A DNA stretch of 64,000 nt, from positions 372,001-436,000 of the forward strand of contig NC_051132.1 of assembly GCF_014839805.1 (NCBI RefSeq). Reading direction: 5' to 3'. The notes under the pieces were generated by a model. It saw only the letters and a program-made list of their open reading frames with translations. It ran no database searches and was not told where the DNA came from. The translations under genes and the position numbers were made by a program. The stretch comes from Manduca sexta. Lineage: Eukaryota > Arthropoda > Insecta > Lepidoptera > Sphingidae. Position 1 is the first letter of the stretch. Every line of letters starts with the position of its first letter. This document shows positions 24,540-36,220 of this stretch, one piece after another.

Positions 24540-24696
24540 ACTATCTTTGGTAAGTTGGCTAGAAGTATTGATAAGGGGTACAGGAACACGATAGATGCAG
24601 GCCTCTTTCGACAGGTCCGTCTGGAAGTCTTTAGGGGAGGTCTATGTCCAGCAGTGGACTTCGTGTGGCTGATGACGACCATGATGACTATCTTGG
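24540..24696 (+). mobile_element. RTE-clade LINE 3' end, left arm
   Basis: TTTAGGGGAGGTCTATGTCC, AGCAGTGGACTTCGTG and a GATGACGACCATGATG tail match the terminus of the copy at 22353-22656. A short duplication, ACTATCTT(T)GG, flanks it at about 24540-24550 and 24687-24696; the other arm carries the uncorrupted ACTATCTTGG at the first site. About 136 bp remain. It is shared by both arms, so it predates their split. Confidence 0.75.
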
Positions 24697-26383
24697 GCTT
24701 TATACTTATGGCCTACATAGTCAATAATCGGTTCCTTCTTATTTTATATTAAGTACGTTCTTTGGGTACTATACCTTAAATAAACCCTTATAGGATCACT
24801 TCATTGTCCATCCGTCGGTCCATCTGTATATCAAGATACTTTTTCTCAGGAACGTATAGAGGTATCGATTTAAAATTTATTTAACTAATTTAGGGTTACG
24901 GTCTCTTTCGGAAAATCCGAACTTGTAAGACAACGTGATCAAGAGATGTGCCCATTAATATCGCTTATTTTGCGATTTTACAAGGGGATCAAAACTTATA
25001 GGGTTGATCTAGAATCATGAAATTTTGCAAGAATCAATGTCTCACAACCAATGATAAAAGATAGTCATTGCTCACAACATATGTAAAAGAAATTATCTGA
25101 AAACCGTAAAAATGTAGTTCACTATTACAAACTTATTATTTGGGGTTGATACATTAATCGTGTCTAGGGATTGAACGGCAAAGTTAAGTTAGCCAAGTTT
25201 GAACTTTCATACTTAGATACCTTCCCTAGTTTGTACGAAACTCTCAGTGACGAGTCCAACTCGCATTTATCCTGTTTTTAATACAAAAACGGACGATTTT
25301 CAAGCATTATAAACACTCAACACTGGCAACACGCGCAGTCGTTATCTCAGACATGATCACTAATACTAACCGGGCGTCCATTAGCCTGGATAGTAGTTTA
25401 TCGCTCGCACCAGTCCCACCTGCGCTATTAATCCAGAACCAATTACTTGCATGATACCTGCGCTGATGATTTAACATAAATGTGGAATTTTTAAAATTTC
25501 TTCTAATCTGCATTCTTATTTTCTGATGCAAGATAAAATTATAATGTACATTATTATAGGAGTTGGTTATATTAGTAAATAAAGACAGAATAAGGAAGAT
25601 TTTAATATCAATTCGATTTCTCGAATTGGTAAATAATACTTAATAATTTACATATAATAGTATAATTATATAATGTGCTAGATACATACTTAATCCCATA
25701 GACATATAAATATCTAAAATACAAAAGCATGATAGTTTCGTATATCCAGGGGCTGTGCGAATTGTTCATGACCATTTTAAGTTGATCTCTCAGGCTAGCT
25801 CTATAGTAAAGAGAAGTGAAGATTATACCTAGCCGATTGACATCCAATTAACGGATTAATTATGAGTTAGATAGTAATTTCTAAGAATTTATTATTGGTT
25901 CAACTTTCGTCTATTTTTGTAATCTTACTAATATTATAAATGTATGATAATGGTTTTTGAGGATATTTGCATAATAGAGTAAACATAGAAATTTCTTAAT
26001 GGATTTGACAGTGATTTAGTTCACAGATAGACCGTGTCTTGAATATGTGCTACTTTTACCCCGGAAAAGTACAAAATGAGATTTTTACCTGAACACTCAG
26101 TGCTAAACATCGGCCGAGTCGCAAACAACACCTAGTTTACAAATATTTAGTTATTCAAGATTACGTTCTATTTTACAGGGATGTTTCACATGTGGCCGAT
26201 CCGCAATCCTCTTACATTTAAGTAAAATGGACAACCGCAGGCCAGTCTGAAGTAAAGTAAGCTCTGCATACGTAACCAGTTCCATCCGTACTCAAATTGG
26301 CAGGAACTAAAAGCAGCTAGAACAAACAATTGGTGAACCTTCCACAAGCCTAATGATACCTAATATGATCAGACCCTTAGCAT

Positions 26384-26513
26384 GTGGTAAAAAATACGAC
26401 ACGAAAGCCCGTGTCGTTTCATTGTGATTATTCGACATGCATGTGACTCACGCGTTGTCTCTTAATCACAATCATCGCAATTAAACGACACAGAAGTACG
26501 TCGAGTTGTACCA
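26384..26513. mobile_element. Snap-back inverted-repeat element (MITE), left arm
   Basis: Outer ends GTGGTAAAAAATACGAC and (inverted) ATGGTACAACTCGACG; inner repeats CGTGTCGTTTCATTGTGATT and AATTAAACGACACAG. The inner CACGAAAGCCCGTG segment can also fold on itself. It shares its layout with 10590-10735, is mirrored at 52090-52220, and is non-coding. Confidence 0.55.
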
Positions 26514-26760
26514 TATTCCAGGGAAGATGATTTTTTAGATGACGTTATTGTATTCGTTAAACTCAATAGGGGACCGGACAGGTATTACCAAAAAATCTGA
26601 AATTCAGTTTAAAGTAAAGTTTGTAATATTAAAAATATTATCTCATATTTGTTTTTGTAAAAGAGTTGTGATTTGTATTTTTAAATCAATAAATAAAATA
26701 CAATAATTATAATATTTTTAGTCTATTCTTTACGGCAAATGAAACACCAATCACGGCGCA

Positions 26761-26768
26761 TGACGTCA
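26761..26768. promoter_or_regulatory. TGACGTCA palindrome, copy 1
   Basis: Perfect CRE-type octamer in CATGACGTCACACGTGGG, overlapping a CACGTG E-box, about 190 bp inside the left end of the 1764-bp transposon. The same octamer with similar flanks recurs twice within the element. Confidence 0.5.
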
Positions 26769-26947
26769 CACGTGGGTAAAATGTAAACAAACAGGCGTCA
26801 TCTGGATGTCATACCGCGTTGTGTTATTTTAATGCTTTAAATGTGTTTTTTGACACAGAACTGCTCTAATAATTAATATTAATTTATACGGGACGTTGTT
26901 ACTATCTTCCAGCTTAACGTTTACAGATTGTTTAATCGTTAATCATA

Positions 26948-27099
26948 ATGGACCGCAAAAAATATCGTTGGTGCGTCGTACCTGAATGTAATAATACTTG
27001 AATGTAATAATAAAGTGGTTGCAGTTAGCAAGACGAACCTACGACGGAATGTCTGCAGACTCACCGATTTAGTTCCGTGAGGACCACTTTGATGTAAGT
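26948..27099 (+). pseudogene. Broken THAP-like zinc-finger exon inside the transposon
   Basis: The frame opening at 26948 reads MDRKKYRWCVVPECNNT and then stops. The CVVPEC spacing matches the first cysteine pair of a THAP DNA-binding domain. A small tandem duplication (TGAATGTAATAAT twice) follows and creates the stop. Further on, in another frame, GAGGACCACTTTGAT gives EDHFD, like the histidine end of a THAP domain, and GTAAGT at 27094-27099 could be a splice donor. I infer a former THAP-bearing transposase first exon, now broken by a duplication and frame changes. Confidence 0.55.
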
Positions 27100-27529
27100 A
27101 AATAAAAAATAGTGTTTCGGTTTAAAATAAATCGATGAATATTTCAATTAATTAAATCATTTGTACACCCAGGGAGGTTATGGTTATGAGATGTATTTAT
27201 TTATGTTTTAGCTGCCACATGATATGGAATAGAATATTTATTTATATAGAATTCTGGTTGTTACACAGTAACCTGAGATTGCCCGAGATTAACACGGTCT
27301 ATGCAGTGTTGCCAGATCATAATTTCTCTTTACCCCAGGATTATTTGGAATTTAAAATTTTACCCTTAAACCAATCATAAATAATTCGGTACTTTTTTTT
27401 CTATGTCCTTATCTATGCAGACGCCACTTCTTTCTTCACTTCCACTTCAATCATTATTAATTTAATTATCTCATTTTATTAGGAACAACTAGCTGTACAC
27501 GAAAATAGTATTGAATAAAAAATCATAAT

Positions 27530-27915
27530 AGGGGACCGGCCTGTGCTTGATTTTGTACATTATTCTATATGTAATGGTTAATAATACGAAAAAGCAGCAC
27601 TCCTGCGAAAACTGCATAAAAAAATGTTCAAAAATGAGCGAGTAATTCATATTTAAAATATTGTAATGTGCAGAAGTGGGCGCGATGTGGGGATATCGCT
27701 TCATCTCTTTCTTTCGCACGCGTCATAATTCCCAATGACGTCACATGTGGGTATTTCGTCTCTTTTCTGTGTCCTGTAAATTACCCCTTCCACCGAAATT
27801 CAAAGACTTATAATTTGTTGATTTTTTACTGGATTTTAATAATTCCTTCTGTGTTATAATTAATATTATGTAAATATTTGATAATAGTAAAGAACGAAAA
27901 TTAGTCCGGTACCCT
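27530..27915. mobile_element. Nested 386-bp relative of the AT-target transposon
   Basis: Ends AGGGGACCGG and (inverted) AGGGTACCGGAC match the outer element's ends with one change. AT again flanks both sides (27528-27529 and 27916-27917). It is a short deletion derivative inserted into a larger relative. It contains one TGACGTCA and no coding capacity. Confidence 0.7.
27736..27743. promoter_or_regulatory. TGACGTCA palindrome, copy 2
   Basis: In the context AATGACGTCACATGTGGG inside the nested 386-bp element. The flank CACATGTGGG resembles CACACGTGGG of copy 1, so the block is shared by family members. Confidence 0.5.
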
Positions 27916-28150
27916 ATTGTTTCATGGCCTACAATTTTTGTAGGAAACATCTTTCTCTAAGCTCAATATTTATTACAATACCGTGAAACAATAGCTTTAA
28001 TACCTTAACTCGTAGAATTACCCCAAAAATTACCATAAAAAATACCCTGCTGATTCAGTTTTACCCTAAATCTAGGGTAAATAACCCTAATCTGGCATTA
28101 TTGAATCACTGTTCAAATGACAAGACTTGTCAAGTTGCTTTATCCACGTA

Positions 28151-28158
28151 TGACGTCA
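28151..28158. promoter_or_regulatory. TGACGTCA palindrome, copy 3
   Basis: In the context TATGACGTCACACGAGAC, about 175 bp inside the right end of the 1764-bp transposon. It is roughly symmetrical with copy 1 relative to the ends. Confidence 0.5.
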
Positions 28159-31100
28159 CACGAGACGAAATGACATAATGTAGCGTTTGCGCGGTAATTA
28201 TAGCTATTTAACATTTAGGCATGGTTTTATGTACTTTTTAAGCTTTATTTGTGCAAAATACTATTTTTCTTGGCTATTTATATCCACAATGATCAATTTA
28301 AAACACTTTCTGAAAATTTGTCCGGTCCCCTATTGAAATAATCCAAACAACTTTTCCCACTTTATATACTTTTTCATAAACTAAGTTCGACCATCGATGG
28401 CATGTAAACAAACTAATACCCATTCAAGGCTTTATTTGTGATAATAAGGACTAATACAAAATATATGAAATTACATTTTAATATTTCTAAGGTTTGTGGT
28501 CGTCTATATCAAATTCTTTAGTCAGTTTCTGAACAATTCATCAAATTACAACGTAGACATAATGACCCTTTTACAAATACACGTACTAAATAATACATTA
28601 CATTTATTAGGGCGCAATGCCACTAAAAAGGTGGCTAAACCTAGATCCATCAAGTTGGTTGTTTATTTTGGCTTTCCATTTAATCCAACAGCTCTTGTGT
28701 ATTTGACAAAAAGCATAACATTTACATTGGCAACTTTTAGCTGAATATTATTATAGTAAACGTTTGGAATTACCAAATCTAACTTTCTTGGTCCAAGATT
28801 AGAGAATGAAGTACTTAAAAGCATTGAAGTAAAAATAATACAATTAATGGCTTTTAAGAAACCAAGCAATGTATTTAAAGACTTTGTTTTATTGACTCAT
28901 GTCTTTAGGGGAGTTAGGGGAAATTTGATTTTCTAATTTATAGGCTTTTTATTTGGGGAATTTCAACAAATATTTTGCAATGGTAAGTACCAGCTTTAAA
29001 TTCGGAAGATTGGCTTACAACAAATTATTTGCTTGAGTTCGAAGCATCTAATGTAGAAGCGCTGTAGTGGCATAAACGAGCGATTTCGGTTCTGACATTG
29101 TTAGCAAACCGATGTACTAATAGCAACAAAAATCTTCTCATGATAACTAGTAAGCAAATAAAAGTGCACTATAGCACCTCCTTGTTTATAACATTATTAG
29201 CTAACTGGACTGGTGTTATAGATGTCCAAGAATCAATATTTATAATACCTGAGACGAAGATAACAGACTTTAATTTGATTGAAGGGATCACTTACCTGCA
29301 TTTTGGTATTACAAAGAATTTATCAACATTTATATTTTAAAATGTTTTTAAAATAATCAGTTTTTATGTCCATGTAAACACTTTACATTCTTTTTTTTTC
29401 TCAGTCGTACTCTTCTGGCGGAGTGATCGTGGTTATGAATCGTCTGAAAAATTGGTTGCGACTTTTGCGAGACTTCTCCATCTCTTTCTATTCATGGCAC
29501 TGCGTGTACATTCAGTAAGTAAAAACTTTGTAGATAATTTATTAAAGTCTGTCCACTTAGTTTTACTGTTAAATAGGCATTCTTCAAAGAACAATGTCAA
29601 TATCCTTGATTAAACACAGAAACACTATTGCGGCTTTGGCATCGCATCAAAGTGAATGGAATACCTTTCCGCAATATTATTGAGAGCGGTTTAAATGACT
29701 TCGGTGATTAGTCCCATAACTTAGTGATTGAAATTGTTTGAATTTAATATTTGTTACTAGAAATCAAGTATCTATTATACAGTATCACTCTGGGCTGGCA
29801 CGATTGAGCCTTTGACGAATCTGGCTTATAGAAGTCACTAGACATTGAAATTTATAGGTCTGTGCCTTTGTTAATAAATAGACGTGTAAATTCTTAAACC
29901 ATTAAAATCTATATTATCTCTGGGTAAAATTATAATATCAATTTGAGTATATTGTTTTTATTCTGCAAAAGATAACAAGATATAGCAACGAGAAATAACT
30001 GTAGCAATATAGTTTCTAGTTGCTTATTAAACGGTCAGTAAAAAAAATCTTGACTACTCGACCAGATTCAAACCAGGTTTGGATTAGTAAAAAAATCTTT
30101 TGTTCAGACCGTACAGTAAACCATTGAGTCGAATGCGCTCCGTGCTCCTGGGAAATCGTTCAAAATCGACATAAATCATATCGGGCCAAAGTTTACCACT
30201 TGATTGTTATTCAAGTGCTAGATATTCGGTGTCTTGGCGGAACTATTGTCTGCTGAAGAAATTGAGGGTATGGGAACGAGCTGGGCACTGAATAGTATAT
30301 ATGAAATGAAATGAAATAAATATAGTTGTTTTAGTATGAATATTGAATACTTGAAAACAATGATTTAATTAATTGATAATCCTTGTCTAAGTGTGCTTTA
30401 CTTTTTTTAAAGCTTAGTTAGCACTTAATGTACAATTTCAAACAGAGTATAAATATAAAATGTATCCAAAAAACGACTCACGACTCGTAATCGTTGGGAT
30501 ATATTTTTTAATTGTAATAGTTATCATATAATGCAGCAAAATATCGCCAATTCAAAACAATAAGAAACCGTACAAAAGTTTTTGGTGAGAATTTAATATG
30601 TATCTATTGTCAACTTCGGTTATGGGATTAACAATCAGCTGGCAAAGTTGGCTACTATTTCTATAGACGGTCCCCGTTTCCCCGCTCTCCCCTGTTTAAG
30701 TATTACAAACTTTGCCGACACTTGAATTGAGCTAGTTTGCGACTCGGAACAGTTATAATCAACTTGTTAGTACGACAGATCAATATTAAAATAAATGCAG
30801 TTTTACATTATTAAGCAATTTTGGGGACAGTGGTACATTTCAGTGATGGGAGATCTGGGTTTTATAGGCGAACTGCTTTTGAGAAGCTACCATGCTAGTA
30901 TGGTTGATGATTTCGCTATTAGATCTTATAGAAAGAGGGAACGATATATTCTGTAACTTTTTGAATGGTTAAACTTGGAATTTTGTTTTATATGACGTCT
31001 TTATCTTATTTTTCTTTTTATGATATAAATAAACAAATACAATAAAAAATATACTCGTTGTATTTTCTAGTCATCTTAACCTTGACAACAATTATAACTA

Positions 31101-34100
31101 ATAATTACTTTATTTCGTACAAAAAATGTATATACGAGTACATACAAGATAAGTTCAAGATTTGGGGAACTTTTATACACATTCCAGAATAACAGATTTG
31201 ATACATAATATTTAATAGAAATTGACTTATTTTAAGCATAATTTATACACGAGTGATTTCTACCTCTAAATACACATTTTTCCACTGAATATCAGACGGT
31301 TGTATCAAGACATCAGCTGTTAAATGCAGACGCAAGGATCTGCGTCTAATGACATTATTCTGTACCTGTTATACAAAACTTACGGACTCTATCTTTTTAT
31401 GTTTTGTTTAAATATGGCTTGTTTTAGTCATGGTTTCGGCCGAGTAAGTAGTAGTAATATAAAATTAATTAGAGCAAAATGTATAACCTAAGTTATTTAA
31501 CAACTTTCTATCAGTGAAACTATTTGAGGATTGTTTCGGAAACTTCTAAGATTATCCCTAAAGGCAAACTTCTGAACATTGCTTCCATAAAATATTATCG
31601 TAGTGGCATATATACTTAGCTATTAATTGCCACAACGCATTATCACATTTATTCCTATTGTAATAAAGCTCGTTTATTCTTGCTGATTTAAGCACAATCT
31701 GAAGAAGCGCTACTGCGATCAATGCGAACGCTAAATCAAAAGTCTACTAAGATGATCAAAAGAGCGTTAATGAGAGTGACCTCATAGATGACGTCTATAA
31801 TCCAGGCCTTTCAATTATGAAGCCATTCACTAAAGGTCAGCTGACGGAGTGGCCGCATAGACACTGGATACGATAACTCATCTTCATCTTATGTGCTTTC
31901 GAGTACAGTTGATACTAGTTTTCGGCAACATTACGGTGCTAGCTTATGATTTTTACGTTCAAGATTGTCTTTTATATGAACTCTGCCATGTACATGTACA
32001 TACGTTAAATTTGGATTTCTTCTTGTATACATATTTTTCATTGCATGACAAAATGCGTTGATTTCGGTTTTGTTCTTGATTGAATTGTTTTTAACAAATT
32101 ATAATTTAGAATTGAAAACACGGTTATGTCTCTTGACATGGATCAGAAAATGCCCTTACAATCTTTAAAAAAATTGTAAAAATAATTTACAAAATTCAAA
32201 TTTCAAATTCTTTTATCTATGAAAAGGTCACTTAACAATCCGGGCCCATTGAAAATCAAGCATGAAATATTGAAAAAATCTTTTATAAATCACGAATGAA
32301 AAGACAACATGACAAATATGAAAGAAAAATGTTATACAATTGGCCACCGAGACCCTTGTCATTCTAGGGTCGGATTAAACTGATGCGAAAATCTTTCTTC
32401 TACACGATTAAATTCAGGTGGCAATTTTGGAAATATCACATTTTTGTTCACTTACTTCGTTATGAAGTTCGGGTTTTTATTGTGAATTTTGAGGAAAAAT
32501 AAAGATAACCCTGCGATAATTTTAGGTACTATGGTAATAGAAGATAGGTATTCAAGACGGCGTCTCACCTATAACGGTTGATTATCTACCAACGCACATA
32601 ATCAGCCCTTATTGAGGAGGAATATGATTTATTAAAAAGCAAACGATTTAAACCTTACGAAATTTGCTAACATAATTTAGCAAACTCATCCCTTCTCAAT
32701 TACAGCTTTCTGTAACATATCAGATTTTTTTTTGCTACAAACTGAACGTTCTGGAGTACGGTCTATGAATTGATAACATTTAACAATATTTAAAAAAAAA
32801 AATTAAGCCACGTCCTAAAAGAACTACATCAAAATTCTTTTTATTTTTAAAACATACCCAAGCTATCCGATATCACAAAAATACATTTCACTTCTGACTT
32901 CAATCGAAAGGTCAACGTCAGTTATAGAATTATGATGGACACCTTATATTTAACAATTTCAGTGAGAATGTCACCCGCTTTTCCTATTTTAAGGTATTAA
33001 TAACACGTTTAATTTTGATCTATGATATAAATATAGTGTAAATTTTGTTTAGTTATGTGTAAATGTGAAAGTTTCTAAAAATATTTAAATGTTAGATGTT
33101 TATTAAAAGTTAACTTGTTGTTCGTAAAAGCTATGAATAGATTAGAAAATTTAACACACATAGAGAAGTATAAGATTACATAAGAATATGTAATCTAAAT
33201 AATTATAATAATATTTTTGTATACATCGTTTTTATTAAAGATATTATATATAAAAATGTAAAAAAGAGTTTTAAAAACAAAGAGAAACAATAGTAATCTA
33301 GATAACTTAGGGCCAATCTACGAAGTTCCTCCCTGACCGGCACCGCGAGCGGTTTTTTCAGCAACGACGAGTGAGTGAGACAGGTATAGGTTGAGCTGCT
33401 TAGCTCGTATTCGTCGCTTGGTCCTTACTTCTAAAAAAAGTATATACTTAATGTGAATTTACTCTGGAAAAAATAATACAGCGGCGATACTATGAGCAAC
33501 AACGACTACCTAATAATTGTATTTAGAGTAAATTAAAAAGATACACTTTTCCTTAGTAAAAATAAGCTTTAGATAATCCATGACTGTGGGTAAATTAAAC
33601 AAGTCTGCTCCGCTATTTAATCGTTACTTAAATTATATAATCGTATGTCACCATAAATTATATTTCATAATAATATAATAGAGGATAGTAAGGTTTTGGT
33701 TAACTATATTCCCTTAAATTAATTCCACAAACTGCAATCACAGTGGTAATGCACAAACGTAACAACGCAGGTATCGTAAATCTGTTCGGCTTAGTTTTAA
33801 TTAAAACGGAATCCTTGTTGAGCGTGCCACCTGCGCATAGGTAAAAAAGGACAAAATTCTACAATTTGAAATTAAATTCTAGTTATGTCGTCTCTCGTTC
33901 TGCAGGAATATTAATAACACCACATGACAAAGAGACTATCTCATATACACGTTGATATTTTTTCGTGTCTTTTTGGTCTTGGCACTACTGACAGCGTATT
34001 TAGCTGTAGACTGGCAAGTCCCGTGTTCGGTGCCAATATTGGACATAATAATTGAGCATTTTTCAACTATGATTCGACTGAGATAGGATTCACAAATGAG

Positions 34101-35059
34101 CCTTAAAAGATTGTCATTTTTTCTTGAAATTATGTATAATGCCGAGGCGATATTGATGTCAGTTAATCAAGCAAGTGAAAGAAAAATACTAAACTAAGAA
34201 CACGAACAAACCGCGTGTTTCAAGGTAAATAAACACGACTGTTCATAAATAATAGTAATATGATGCAGAATTTTAAATTATTTCGAAACCTCTGAATTGA
34301 ATATATCTAAGCTCTTTATCAACTAAAAACTTTGTTCGTAACCACATACCTCTAATGTAGTAGCGTAACTTGTCATAGAAAGGTCCTATATCAAAATCTG
34401 ATGGGGGCCCTTCAGGGCAGTGCCAACTTTTGGGCGCCCGCTTAGTTTAATGTTGGTATGATCCAAGATAGGACCTTAAACATTGGGGCTTCATATCACT
34501 AATACGGCGGCTACGCCCTGCACTAACGATTTTCATTAGAGAAGCGTTCGTTTTATTAAAATGGGAGTATCAAATTCCTAGCTAAACCAGAAAAAATCCA
34601 GAAGCAACAGTAATATGGCTATATCTTCGCTATTTATTACTAGGGATTATGAATATGGTACATCCGTAGTAATATTAGAAAATCTAAAGTAATTGTTTGT
34701 GAGTCTTTCACTAGACCTATTTTAATGAAATGTGGAAAGAAGTAAGCTTGAACTACAAAAAGTGATATTTTTTTAAATATTTGACACATATATTTCATGG
34801 CGGGCGAAACCGTGAACTTAACTAAAGATTAATAAAAAGAATATTAAAAAAGTACCAGACATTCGTTCGGCTGAAGCTCTTTAACCGCTTAAATAATCGA
34901 AGTTAACCGCCCGTTTCCATTATAACTAGTGAAATAAAACCCTGTGTGATATAAAAATCCAATTGAATACGTGCTTTTGTATCTAGAAAATTCTATTATA
35001 GAACAAGGCAGTAAAGCGTATGTAAAGACGTAAGAACGCCCGTTGAACAAATATATATA

Positions 35060-35226
35060 AGAGTTCCTAATGTCATTTACCGCGCACAATTTCAGAATCC
35101 AAATACTAAACAGAAAAAATATATAATTTTTACCGACCCAAGATTAAACCCTAGCCCGGCAGTTGTACCCCATATTCAACTACAGCATTAATTCAATTAT
35201 CTCGAGGCAATATTGTCCTAAAGCAT
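35060..35226. other. About 165-bp segment absent from the right arm
   Basis: In the other arm ATATATATTTGTTC joins directly to AATAAAAAT near 44470, while here about 165 bp lie between the matching blocks. I see no inverted ends or clear target duplication, so this may be a simple deletion in the right arm. Confidence 0.7.
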
Positions 35227-35414
35227 TTTTATTCTCCGAAAATACTAATCATTTCACTGCTTATTGCCCTATTAAGGTAAACAAAATATTATTTAAAACA
35301 AATGAATAAATTTACTTTTATCACTGTGACGCCTTACAATAAGCGTTTTTAATCAGTGTTTTTTCTCCCGAGTCTCAAAAATTATAATTATTTAAAACAA
35401 CTATGTATATTATT

Positions 35415-35605
35415 ATGCGCCGGCTCCGCTCACGTCGAAAAGTTCTTTCCGAATAAATATATTTTTTCGGAATAAAAAATAGCCTATAGCATTTAAGAAT
35501 AAAATCTTGTTAGTAAAAATAAAAATCAAAATTAGATTCAGTAGTTCCTGAGATTAGCACATTCAAACAAACCAATTCTTCAACTTTATACATTAGTATA
35601 CAATA
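35415..35605 (+). repeat. GC-headed interspersed repeat, left arm
   Basis: GCCGGCTCCGCTCACGTCG head, TCGGAATAAAAAATAGCCTA block, AGTTCCTGAGATTAGCAC block and CTTTATACATTAGTATA end. Same family as 6551-6770 and 36990-37185. Mirrored at about 44080-44285. Confidence 0.6.
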
Positions 35606-35744
35606 TAAATTATAATATATGATTTCCATGAAAATATGAAGCAAAAAGTACTAAGGTTATTAAGTTACTATAGCTCTGCCTTTCTAAGAATTCAATATAC
35701 AGGTATTGCGCTCATACAATGAACAGAAACAGGGTGTAGTCATT

Positions 35745-36078
35745 CCGATTTCATAATGATATCAGTATCACGATTGCTATTTATTATGCTTCCATCGTCT
35801 CACGCCAAACAACACACGAGATAGAAGTGACGTGCAAAATAAAACGCGGAACGCAATCGTAATGTTAGTGCCAGCGTCATTCGGTAAAGGAAATAGTGGT
35901 GTAATTGCATTGAGCGCTTTCCCGCTGCGTGTTGGACCCGTGCACACTCCACGCTGCAATACCGGTGAATAACTGCCGTAGATACGGTGCTAATCATCTA
36001 CCACCCTCCATAAGCGAACGTATAACGCGTTGATTTAAGGTTTTGATAATGGTATGACCAGTGGAAAACTAAACCGGC
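35745..36078. other. Single-copy DNA after the left arm
   Basis: First sequence beyond the mirrored part. It has balanced composition and only short frames; nothing is recognised. Confidence 0.4.
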
Positions 36079-36220
36079 GCGAGGTCCTGGGCGAAAGCAT
36101 AAAAATTAGTGAAGCGAGGCCCCGGGCGATAGCATAAAAATTACCGACCCAAGGCCCTGTGTGGAGCACAATAAAAACTCGCCTGAAGTCCCAGACAGAG
36201 CAACAAAAAGCTTCCGAATT
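36079..36220 (+). repeat. Degenerate tandem repeat, unit about 35 bp, four copies
   Basis: Successive units start GCGAGGTCCTGGGCG (36079), GCGAGGCCCCGGGCG (36114), AAGGCCCTGTGTGG (about 36150) and GAAGTCCCAGACAG (about 36185). Each ends in AGCATAAAAATTA or a decayed form. A further GCGAGGCCCCGAGCG occurs near 36273. It is non-coding, and divergence increases from left to right. Confidence 0.7.

Larger units (their letters stand above)
26568..28331. mobile_element. 1764-bp DNA transposon, ISL2EU-like, left arm only
   Basis: Perfect 13-bp terminal inverted repeats, AGGGGACCGGACA at 26568-26580 and its complement at 28319-28331. AT flanks both ends (26566-26567 and 28332-28333). The other arm has the empty site with a single AT at 52036-52037, and the step between arms is 1766 bp, which is the element plus one AT. 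A 2-bp AT target is the known habit of ISL2EU elements in the PIF/Harbinger-like group; that assignment is inference. The interior has a broken THAP-like start (26948-27099), a nested relative (27530-27915) and three TGACGTCA palindromes. No transposase catalytic domain is seen, so the copy is non-autonomous or decayed. Confidence 0.85.
20236..35744 (+). repeat. Left arm of giant inverted duplication
   Basis: This 15.5-kb segment recurs as the reverse complement at 43948-57992. Paired coordinates sum to a nearly constant value that changes at each insertion: 78228 at the outer end, about 78570 after a 344-bp SINE, about 80369 after a 1766-bp insertion, about 79600 after a 769-bp insertion in the other arm, and 79692 at the inner end. 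Mismatches are scattered throughout and cluster in places such as 29500-30100. Between the named insertions I see no host gene. The short frames shared by both arms show changes without a coding bias and are mirrored by descent. Confidence 0.93.

Noticed and set aside
27305..28115. Possible hAT element starting CAGTGTTGCCAGAT
   Set aside because: A roughly inverted CAGTG...CCAGATTA occurs at the far side, but the 8-bp flanks do not match and the ends differ by an internal insertion.
25307..29340. Short frames of 68-82 codons preserved in both arms (25307, 25608, 28496, 28663, 29098 and mirrors)
   Set aside because: Identity follows from the duplication. Where the arms differ, the changes are often amino-acid changing, and no domain or start context is seen. 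I do not call them genes.
29401..29520. Exon-like block after a pyrimidine tract and CAG, ending in GTAAGT-like sequence
   Set aside because: The block is in both arms with several differences, gives no recognisable protein, and looks like a dispersed repeat segment.
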